NCBI RefSeq assembly: GCF_000149955.1
Contig: NC_030997.1
Span: 1,534,714-1,598,713, forward strand
Origin: Fusarium oxysporum f. sp. lycopersici 4287
Taxonomy: Eukaryota > Ascomycota > Sordariomycetes > Hypocreales > Nectriaceae
Direction of reading: 5' to 3'
DNA length: 64,000 nucleotides
Shown here piece by piece: positions 56,564 through 64,000 of the stretch (position 1 is the stretch's first letter; every line of letters begins with the position of its first letter). Both the position numbers and the translations under genes were made by a program. The notes beneath the pieces were generated by a model. That model was not told the DNA's origin. It was given only the letters and a program-made list of their open reading frames with translations, and did no database searches.

Positions 56564-57867
56564 ATGGAACTCGCTATCGCACAACCAATCACGCTGAAAT
56601 GCGGGCTCACTTTACCAAATCGGCTCACCAAAGCCGCCATGGCCGAAAGATTGGCTGACAAAGACGGCCTTCCAGGTGGCAAACAATGTCTCTCAACCTA
56701 CAGTGAATGGGCGAAAGGAGGTTGGGGCTTGATCATCAGTGGTAAGGGTTGCTCAAACGATCACAACTCACCACATTCTTGACCAATTGACAGGTAATGT
56801 TCACATCGATCCCGCTCATCCCGGTGCACCAGGGGACTTCACAGTGAACCGGGATGTCCCTAGAGAAAAGACTCTCGCGGCTTGGAAGACTTGGGCCAGT
56901 GCTTGTTCACTGAACGGAACTAAACCTATCGTCCAGATTAACCATCCAGGACGGCAAGCACCATTTGTCAAAAGCCTTGCTCCAAGTCCAATTCCTCTAG
57001 ATCTTGGCAAGGGTCTGTTCCCATGGCTTGTCAGATCATTGGTATATGGAACTCCCAAGGAGATGACCCAAGCTGACATAGATGATGTGGTGACGAGATT
57101 TGCTGAAGCAGCGAAGCTATCAGTGGAAGCGGGCTTTGCGGGAGTAGAAATCCACGCTGCACATGGATACTTGTTGGCGCAGTTCTTGTCCCCACTTTCG
57201 AATGAGCGAACAGATGACTATGGAGGCTCCCCACTAGCACGGGCCAAGATTGTTGTCGACGTCGTCAAAGCTGTCAGAAAAGCTGTACCAGCTGGAGCTT
57301 GTGTCGGCATAAAGGTCAATTCAACTGACCACACAGATTTGGGCGACTTCATCACTCAGCTGAAGGCCATCGTTGATGCTGGAGTTGACTTTGTAGAGGT
57401 CAGTGGAGGGTCCATCGAAGATCCCATGTTCAGCACTGGCCTGCACACAACAGTTAAGGCAAGTACCAAGGCTCGAGAAGCCTTCTTCGTCGACTTTGCA
57501 AACGCCATCAGATCTGAGCTTCCAGACGTCCCCATCATGTTGACAGGTGGCTTTCGGACCCGGCAAGGTATGGAGGCTGCCGTGAAGGGAGGCAGTTGTG
57601 ATCTGGTCGGTTTAGCTAGGCCATCGGTCATAGACCCTGCCCTTCCAAAGAAAGTTCTGGACACCAGTATACCAGAGTATGGGGCCTTGGCATATGCTAA
57701 AAGGATTGAGGCGTGGAGTTGGGCCAAGTATACTGGAATCAAGGCCGTTGGCATGGGGGCTGAAACGGTATGTCCACATCCTACAACTCTGATAACGGTG
57801 GAACTAATAAAGAGAATAGCTTTGGTATACAAATCAGATTGGGCGGTTAGGTGCCGCAAATAATTGA
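56564..57867 (+). CDS. Old Yellow Enzyme-type FMN oxidoreductase
   Basis: NADH:flavin oxidoreductase of about 399 aa in three exons (56564-56741, 56794-57767, 57820-57867; both introns 52 nt). Motifs in order are [22 protein letters not shown], the substrate-binding HAAH followed by [39 protein letters not shown] and [13 protein letters not shown]. These give a TIM barrel with FMN and the conserved active-site Tyr in HGYL. OYEs reduce activated double bonds; in ilicicolin H biosynthesis the homologue IccE acts as an epimerase. Here epimerisation of a decalin-type product, or reduction of a dearomatised ring, are both possible. It carries cluster-type promoter sites and forms the right edge. 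Confidence 0.88.
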
Positions 57868-58168
57868 GCTCAAGTATTTGGTTTCATGTGTTTTGTATTT
57901 TGATAGATTTACAAGAAGTTGACGTACATCGAGCCATTAATCCAAGCCCACCATAACTGAGAGAATGATGATTGAGTCTACTGCCTGAGCTTTGCGAATG
58001 ATATGGTCAAGTACTTGCTTAGATCATGTATGCACCTAAGCGGCAACATGCGTTTACTAGTAATAGTATGCAAGAAACCCTGCTAGCTATGAAACTATCC
58101 AGCCCCAATCCATCGCGTATTTCACAGCAAAGAAGCAGGTCTGCCCCTATCGTACAAATGCAACCATA
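57868..58168. other. Intergenic, cluster right edge
   Basis: About 300 bp after the OYE stop, containing its presumed terminator. No cluster-type motif is present, and the next frame is a gene fragment, so this is a reasonable right border. Confidence 0.4.
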
Positions 58169-58325
58169 ATGGAGGACAGCAACGCTATTGTTATTGTCGG
58201 AGCCGGTTGCATTGGACTTTGCACGGCATATCAGTTATCCAAGTCACTCGACAGCCAGGGGCGCAAACCCAGTATCATCGTTGTGGATGCAAGTGACAGA
58301 CCATTCGCTGCCGCTTCGTCAGCTT
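58169..58325 (+). pseudogene. 5' fragment of an FAD-dependent oxidoreductase
   Basis: From ATG 58169 the frame encodes a dinucleotide-binding fold: IVIVGAGCIGLCTAYQLSKSL, then IIVVDASDRPFAAASSAC. This is typical of the N-terminus of D-amino-acid-oxidase-like FAD enzymes. About 52 residues in, the similarity ends abruptly, and the following DNA reads as ankyrin repeats on the opposite strand. No downstream part of the enzyme is found. It is a truncated remnant, probably cut by a rearrangement. Confidence 0.72.
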
Positions 58326-58685
58326 GCACACTGCGTGGTGCAGCGGCGTCATTCCGTCATTGTCAGACTCTTCCTTCTCAGCTCCTGTAGCTATGAGCAA
58401 TTGAACAATCTTTCTCTGTCCATACATTACTGCACCATGCAAAGTGGTCCGTCCATTCTTTGTCTTGACTGTCTTTGTTGACACCCTCGTTCAGAAGATA
58501 TTCAACAAGCCTCCTGTGGCCACACCAGGCAGCTTCACTCAAGGTTTAAAACCCAAAGTCTGTGACAGTGTCCGTCTCAGCACCCAGGCCAATTAGTTGT
58601 TGGACAGTCTTGATCTTACCCAGACTACAGGCAATCATCAAAGGCGTTTCCCCATCCTTATTTCTAGCAAAGTCAGATCATATTC
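58318..58685 (-). pseudogene. Ankyrin-repeat gene fragment
   Basis: On the minus strand several ankyrin repeats are visible in more than one frame: KDGETPLMIACSLGKIKTV near 58650-58590, then a stop and a shift, then GRTTLHGAVMYGQRKIVQLL near 58460-58400, and GMTPLHHAVCKLT down to about 58325. No start, end or full frame is present. It is a decayed piece joined to the FAD-oxidoreductase fragment. Confidence 0.65.
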
Positions 58686-58891
58686 ACGCAATTCGATTGA
58701 GCTGAAAATCAGGCTCTGGAACTTCTGTTTGTAATGAATTGATTTGTTCTCTGACCAATAACAAGATGTGTAGCTCCGCCTTGCCTAATATTGAGGCCCT
58801 CCACCAACGTGAATCGCCAAGCCAGCCAGTAGGAACAAAGATGACAATGCGCTTCCGAAAGAATGCATAGGGATTTATACTAGGCCTGTTC

Positions 58892-59338
58892 CTATCTACT
58901 TACTTCGACAACCTTTGTCAGATCTCGATTCATCCTCACATAGCCTTCCTGTAGCTCGTTCAGTTTTCCCGCCGCAGCAGCTATTGGTGCCAGGATGCCA
59001 GAAAAACGCTCCCCTTGAGTAAATCGCGTCCATCGTCCATCCTCGACAGCTTCCAGGCGACACCAGTGCTCTGTATCGAAGATAATCGGTGTCAAGATAT
59101 TGCCGTTCCATCGAAGCTCTTTTTCAGGCTGTAATACTGATACAACATTGGTGTATGTCTGGTTATTCTCGATCGTGATGGTCTGTTTGCTTCCAACGGC
59201 GAGTTCAGTGTGTGGCGGTTGCACTTGAATCGAAGTGACGAAGGTATTCCATTTTGGCCAAGACTCCAAGTCCATTAACACGCTCCAGACTTGCGATGGA
59301 GGCGCTGCAATTGTGATTGATTCCTGGATTTCGCGCAT
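58892..59338 (-). CDS. SRPBCC / polyketide-cyclase-like protein
   Basis: Small single-exon protein of about 148 aa with the START/SRPBCC fold signature. The N-terminal strand ITIAAPPSQVWSVLMDLESWPKWNTFV is the classic 'pathogen-like/cyclase' opening. It is followed by a beta-rich middle (GSKQTITIENN) and the C-terminal helix KLNELQEGYVRMNRDLTKVV. Members bind hydrophobic ligands; some cyclise aromatic polyketides, but most fungal ones are uncharacterised. I chose ATG 59338, which directly begins the domain. It is near the cluster but separated from it by pseudogene fragments and lacks the promoter motif, so a link to the pathway is doubtful. Confidence 0.8.
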   Translation of the reverse strand: MREIQESITIAAPPSQVWSVLMDLESWPKWNTFVTSIQVQPPHTELAVGSKQTITIENNQTYTNVVSVLQPEKELRWNGNILTPIIFDTEHWCRLEAVEDGRWTRFTQGERFSGILAPIAAAAGKLNELQEGYVRMNRDLTKVVEVSR

Positions 59339-59961
59339 TTTGATTGTAATTGAGTTGAGTAGTGTGATATGCCAACTGTATTGGATCTGAGTGGGGGGAA
59401 TACTTTGGACTACCAAGAGTTTACTATTAGCTTTATATATAATCCATACTTGATTCATTTACTGCTCGATTCTGGAGAAGTGATTACTTTGTGAAGCGGC
59501 ACGGCGCATATGGATGACCGACGCAGGCTACTTCAGCTATGACGTCAACCAGTTCGGGGTGTTATTTGTCCGCTCAGGCTATCCAGTGCCTCAAGTCTCC
59601 CCGAGAATGTCGCATCTATTGTCCCGATGCAACAACAACAGCAACATGGCTTGTCTAGCAATTATCATTTGGTCTTTTCTCTCTTGGTTTGAACTTCAAA
59701 AGGCAGTGGCTCATAAAATCTTAAGAAGCTCTCTGGTCTGTCTAATCGGTACTAAGAAGCAAGCAAAACTAGGGTATTGTTGTCTTTGGTCATTTCTGTA
59801 CATTAACATAGGGACGTCACACTACTCTGTACCATTACTGTTCACTTAAACAAGGATTTATCTAATAATGGTATCTGTCTTTCATCAGCACAAAGCCTCG
59901 TCAGTTGCTATAGCAAGACGCTAACTATCCGAGTCAACCTTTCCCAAGCCCAAGCTCGTAT
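59339..59961. other. Intergenic, nothing recognised
   Basis: About 620 bp containing an open frame at 59514-59849 with no recognisable domain. It includes the promoter of the SRPBCC gene. No further feature is supported. Confidence 0.35.
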
Positions 59962-60663
59962 TTACTGCAGCGACCACGTAAAATCGTCATTGAAGACGAC
60001 AGTGGCGCTGGTCCTTCCCGACATGTCAATTTCAATGCTCTGATCATGGATCCCATCAATCATGGTACCACTTTGGCCATCGCGTTGGAACCAGACCCGG
60101 ATCCTGTTGTTAGGCTTAATCTCCTGACTGGCGCCTCTCGGGAGTTGGATAGAGCCGACGTAGATGGGAGCCCTCGAGCCATTGATGGTTCTGTACACAA
60201 TGGGGGAAGCTCTGTCGGCCTGGTTATTGAAGCGAATACCGTCTTGAGGTCCACCGTCGTTGACACTGCCTCGATAGTCTGGAGTCAAGGTGTAGGTCTG
60301 GCCGGGCCTGATGGAATCGACATTAGTCGATGCCTGAACTTGGACTGAAGAGCTGTTTAGCATGTTGATTTTTTAAGCTGCAACATAGATGACTTCCATA
60401 CCTCCTTCCATGAAGTTGGATTGACTGGCAGCAATACCAAGGTCATCATTCCAGTTAAACTGAGCATTAGGCGCAATACCTTAATCATAATCGTCAGTGT
60501 AAGTTAAAGTAGAGGAACGCAAAGCCTTACTGCTGGTTGATGCTATGACCTTGTATCCCTCGCGTTCCACTCCAGAAGCAAAGCAGAGCTTGTAACCCTG
60601 CTGCGCGAATTGTTGTATGGCCGCGCGCCCTGGAACCTTGACTGTCAGAGAAAAGTTGGTCAT
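59962..60663 (-). CDS. Unrecognised small protein, beta-rich
   Basis: Three exons (60663-60531, 60479-60402, 60344-59962; introns 51 and 57 nt) give an intact frame of about 197 aa. I do not recognise the family. The sequence alternates short strands: FSLTVKVPG, QFAQQGYKLCFASGV, GQTYTLTPDYRG, then IYVGSIQLPRGASQEIKPNN and TSATVVFNDDFTWSLQ at the end. A beta-sandwich is likely, as in fungal lectin- or cytolysin-like cytosolic proteins. There is no signal peptide, no Cys pattern and no catalytic motif. A TATAA-like element lies about 105 bp upstream (near 60768). Function unknown. Confidence 0.65.
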
Positions 60664-62228
60664 TTTGACAAGGACTTGTGGTGGGGATTGATAAGGAACA
60701 GTGATGATGAAATGTTTGTTGTTTTCTGTGGAACAAGAACCAAATCAGGGAAACAGAAACGTCTTTTATAACCCACAGCGTCCCAGAAAGCCAGCTGACC
60801 TCAACAGTTTTGGACTTTAATGGGAGCTCAGCTGGCCACGTTAATGCAGCTTACTATAGTTCATACCACTTCCTTAGAAACATACATAGGCGGGCGGTTG
60901 ACTACAGGCAGCTTACTGTAGCTATCGAACCTTACCAACCTATGGCTGCAGTCTTTCTGAGCATATTGAGAGACATGGCGTATACTGTTCAATAGTCTGC
61001 TCAGCATTTCACACTAGTCTTTGCCCAGACCAATCTTGGGCAGATAGTACAGCCAGCCACGATAAACCCCGCCCGCCAATTGAGGCTAGACAGTTGCAGA
61101 TGTCTCTGGCAAAGCATACGGCGTTAAGGAATACTTACATATGGTACATGCTTACGTCGTATCTTATGTACTCTTTAACAGACACCTGGCTGTAACCTCA
61201 TCCAGTCTTGTCCTGCACATGGCATCTATTGCCCCAACGCAATGTCAATTACAATTCTTTGTCCTGAAAATAACTGCATGAAGTTGTGACTTATTCTTTG
61301 AACATCAAATTGTTAGAACTGTTGCTTTGTAATTTTCATTCAGCTCTCTCCGTTCTCGGCCTGCTTGGTTTCAAGGCGCGAGCAAAACCAGCCACAATGG
61401 GTGCTTCACCTGCCACAGTAGCTCGTTCCGCGAAAGCGGAATGCGATGTGATCCATATGCAGTGTTCTGATTGGCGGCTGCTTTTTCCTCTTTCGACGAT
61501 TCACTCCACTATCGATGTTCGCCTATCTTAGTGCCAGTCAGAAATCTCGGCGAGTGAGAAAAAGATCCCGCGGGATATTGTTGCTGATATTGAAGAGCTG
61601 ATAACATCTAATATTAATTTAAAAGTCACCAGTCTCTTGATATCAAGCTCTTGACCTTGGAAAGTTATAAGGAAATGCTTGTCAAAACCGTTCTGAAATT
61701 TATCACCTCTTTTAAAACTTACACTATCGGGTAGTCTAGTCAAGTAGTTAAGTAAAGCAACAGTTCGTGCTCGATATTTATCTCAACACAGAAGACGCCT
61801 AGGAACGCTGGATATTCTGGCCATTATTTGCAAAATGCTCCTGGCTCTGCCACCATGAAATATAGAGACACTGTGCTTACCTATCACCTTGCAACGTCAT
61901 AATCCGGTTTAGCCGGTCTATCCGCCGTCAGCTGCAATACCCTTCCCTTCTTACATCGGCCAACCAGAATACGCGTCCTCGCGCGAACTAAGTAGTTTAC
62001 AGCGGAATCATGAATTTTTAACAGCCACTATTTAAGCCGCATAGTAGCCATTCGCCCATGCCTCCGAGATTCGGCAAGCAATAGCGCTGCCCGGCCTTGG
62101 AGTCACTAAGCAGAATTTCCAATGCCTGTCAACAGCGCCCTTCACATGATTTCACAAACATCGTCCTTGTGACTCTCCCTCCGTTCTAACATAAGATGTT
62201 TCGTGTTTCATGGTAATCAAAGGCAAAC
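60664..62228. other. Long intergenic region, nothing recognised
   Basis: About 1.56 kb between divergent genes. A near-repeat of CAGCTTACT(A/G)TAG occurs at about 60849 and 60910. A small frame at 61286-61531 has no domain content. No RNA gene or transposon is recognised. Confidence 0.35.
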
Positions 62229-63339
62229 ATGTCGACCGATGAATGGCTGGATCGGGTGATGCTTATAGAACAAGCTGTCGCCAAGTGCCGCGGAGATGTT
62301 GCGCACGCTCAATCAGCGCAAAATGAGGAGGAACTGCGGGCAGTTATCACCACGATGTGCCACGATATTATCGGAATAATCGGAAGGCCTCAGGTTGAGA
62401 GATCATTGCAAGCATGGTCTGAAGTATACCCCGAGCAGGAGGGCGCCAGGTTGATAGAGAAGACGAGCATCTACCGCCATTTGGTCAGTGCTCAGACCCC
62501 ACATACAGTATCTCTAAAGCTAATGGAATTCACAGAAGCAAAATAATACGGCTTGGGTCCCTATACCTGCGCAGGAAGACATAAGGTCTGAAGCCCAAGC
62601 TGGCTCGTTGAGACCGACACCTGGAACATCATCTTCGCCTCCATCGGTACAAGAAATGGAGGTTCAGAACCGGGCGGAGAGACTTCGGGATGCTCTCTGT
62701 CTACCACCTATTCGCCGCGCCTCTGCAGACAATATCAATCTATCGCATCCGAGATACGTATCTCACTTACCACCAAGCCATCAAAGGACACCACAAGATG
62801 GTTACTATTCTCCTTTCACGACCTCTCCGACAACACGAAGTAACTGTTCAGAGTCTCCAAGGGTTCTTCCTCCAATCATATCATTTGGTGACGACATAGC
62901 CGAGTCGCCTGTCTTTCATACTCCCCTGAGTAGTCGACGAGCAAGCCAGGTATCATACCCAGCCTCAGATAGAAGTCTAGACCCCTTCCAGCCTATTCAC
63001 TATGATCCAAACCCTCACGAGAAGGCAGCACCGAGTTTGAAGTCGTACCCCACTAACAACATGACAACTCATGGCGGCGTGGATCAGAATAATGGTACGT
63101 GTCGGATACCGAGTGACAAAAAGGCTGGCACTACATTCCATGAGATCCCAACGTCTTTAGCAGAGTATCTTGAGAGGATCCTTGCTGCAGGGGACATGCC
63201 GTTTACTCTGGCTGGCTTCAGGGATACAGATAATTATTACAACTGCCCATTCTGTAGCGAGAATGGGAAGAGGAATTATAAAAGGTCAGGACCTTTTGCG
63301 GACCATTTAGTAAGACACTGGAAATCACTACAGACATAA
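62229..63339 (+). CDS. Hypothetical protein with C-terminal C2H2-like motif
   Basis: Two exons (62229-62483 and 62575-63339; 91-nt intron with GCAG acceptor) yield about 339 aa. Residues 1-85 are helical and acidic. Residues 90-240 are Ser/Pro-rich and probably disordered. Near the C-terminus the segment YNCPFCSENGK followed by GPFADHLVRHW has Cys-x2-Cys and His-x3-His spacing like a C2H2 zinc finger. Proteins of this shape are often predicted fungal regulators, but I do not recognise a named family. The first exon's donor choice (GTCAGT at 62484) keeps the frame and is the least certain point. Confidence 0.65.
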
Positions 63340-63491
63340 TAGCAAGACGGACATGGTTAGAGGCCAGTCCCATTGTCGAAGAAGAAATAATCGACTCCAC
63401 TCATAATATTGGCTATTTACATAAAACATCTACTCATAACTGTCCTCCAATCCGAAGAAGAGAAAGCTTACTCGCGCTCGCAAGTCATAAT

Positions 63492-64000
63492 CTAAGGACG
63501 GTGAAGCAAGATCTTGCCGTTCTTGTCATACCAGATCTTCCTCGCCTTCACCTGTCGAAGGTAATCCTTACCAGACGTATGCGCATCAGCAAAGAAAAGC
63601 CACCACTGTCCCTTATACTCAACAATACTTCCATGAGTAGTCCACCCATCAACAGGATCAAGAATCTTGCCCCGGTAGGTATAAGGACCGTAGATGTTCT
63701 TGGAAGTAGCGTAGACAAGGAAGTGGGTATCACCGGTGGAGTACATGAGGTAGTAAAGCTTGCCGCGCTTGTGGATCCAAGGGCCCTCGAAGAATCGTCG
63801 CTTGTTGTCCTCAGCCTGAAGAGGCTTGCCTGTCTCGGGGGCGAGAATGACGAGATCGCGGGGTGTTTCGGTGATCTTGTGCATGTCCTTGCTTAGCTTG
63901 GCGATCTGAGGAGATAGGGCATTGGTGCCGTTAGGAGCAGCCTTGTCTCCAATCCACGACTCGTTAAAGTTCTTTTTATCCTGCCAGGCTTGGAGCTGGC
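63492..64000 (-). CDS. Glycoside hydrolase family 43, C-terminal part
   Basis: The minus-strand frame runs in from beyond the window end and stops at 63492. It carries the GH43 five-bladed propeller segments FFEGPWIHKRGKLYYLMYS, with the likely catalytic Glu in FEGP, then GPYTYRGKIL and GWTTHGSIVEYKGQWWLFF with the conserved His. Such enzymes are beta-xylosidases, arabinofuranosidases or arabinanases acting on plant cell wall polysaccharides. Only about 169 residues are visible, so the N-terminus, signal peptide and substrate class cannot be judged. Its end is about 150 bp from that of the zinc-finger-like gene, convergently. Confidence 0.85.
   Translation of the reverse strand, partial: QLQAWQDKKNFNESWIGDKAAPNGTNALSPQIAKLSKDMHKITETPRDLVILAPETGKPLQAEDNKRRFFEGPWIHKRGKLYYLMYSTGDTHFLVYATSKNIYGPYTYRGKILDPVDGWTTHGSIVEYKGQWWLFFADAHTSGKDYLRQVKARKIWYDKNGKILLHRP

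Noticed and set aside
26390..57867. Fusarin- or equisetin-type cluster
   Set aside because: From what I know, the fusarin cluster lacks a trans-ER and has hydrolase, GST and ALDH genes not seen here. Equisetin-type clusters carry a lipocalin-like Diels-Alderase, for which I see no homologue.
1..64000. CRISPR arrays, bacterial operons, ribosome-binding sites, tRNA or rRNA genes, intact transposons
   Set aside because: None seen; the gene structure is eukaryotic and no array, conserved tRNA box pair or transposase frame was recognised by eye.

Overview
The window looks like chromosomal DNA of a filamentous ascomycete, most likely a Fusarium or close relative (Hypocreales). This rests on intron style (about 45-60 nt, GTAAGT-like donors, CTAAC/CTGAC branch sites), gene families (HET, nucleoside-phosphorylase/STAND-type, UMTA/LaeA-like methyltransferases, Zn2Cys6 regulator, PKS-NRPS, GH43) and gene density. 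The species is an inference. Two N runs (30783-30998 and 39145-39333) interrupt key genes, and the sequence at their edges carries apparent indels.

Left flank (1-25.3 kb): ordinary and decaying accessory genes. These are a patatin-like lipase (356-1528), a broken BTB-type gene (2699-3921), a DUF3632-like protein (4345-5532), a nine-exon group II PLP decarboxylase with an internal frame-breaking deletion (6222-9116), a single-pass cell-surface protein (9228-10458), an F-box protein (12160-13563), a HET-domain pseudogene (14167-15906), a LaeA-like methyltransferase (16504-18012), a DFR-like NAD(P) reductase (18203-19299), an ankyrin-repeat protein (20288-21898), a broken nucleoside-phosphorylase-like gene (22227-23335) and a second LaeA-like methyltransferase (23831-25308).

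Centre (25.6-57.9 kb): a secondary-metabolite cluster. It contains a class I methyltransferase (25582-26352), a PKS-NRPS megasynthase of KS-AT-DH-MT-(inactive ER)-KR-ACP-C-A-PCP-R* order (26390-38360, minus), a divergent trans-enoyl reductase (39057-40281), four P450s (41246-42861, 44522-46158, 46481-48084, 54262-55903), an SDR (43033-44065), a methyltransferase-fold protein with an altered SAM loop (48690-49728), a Zn2Cys6 activator (51433-53634) and an Old Yellow Enzyme homologue (56564-57867). The set PKS-NRPS + trans-ER + ring-expanding-type P450 + MT-fold pericyclase-like protein + OYE matches the toolkit of 4-hydroxy-2-pyridone alkaloids (tenellin, leporin, ilicicolin H), with extra oxidation and reduction steps. 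The terminal R domain has Phe where reductases have catalytic Tyr, so release as a tetramic acid by Dieckmann cyclisation is expected. A CGGAGA(A/T)T motif recurs in the promoters of the cluster from the megasynthase rightwards and is a candidate binding site for the cluster regulator.

Right flank (57.9-64 kb): a truncated FAD-oxidoreductase start fused to a decayed ankyrin fragment on the other strand, an SRPBCC/polyketide-cyclase-like protein (58892-59338), an unrecognised small protein (59962-60663), a protein with a C-terminal C2H2-like motif (62229-63339) and the C-terminal part of a GH43 glycosidase running off the window.

How the cluster likely works (inference): the PKS half with the trans-ER makes a C-methylated reduced polyketide. 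The NRPS half adds an amino acid, probably aromatic, and R* closes a tetramic acid. A P450 expands the ring to a 2-pyridone. The SDR and MT-fold protein may generate and process a reactive quinone methide by a pericyclic step. The OYE epimerises or reduces, and the remaining P450s and perhaps the methyltransferase decorate the product.
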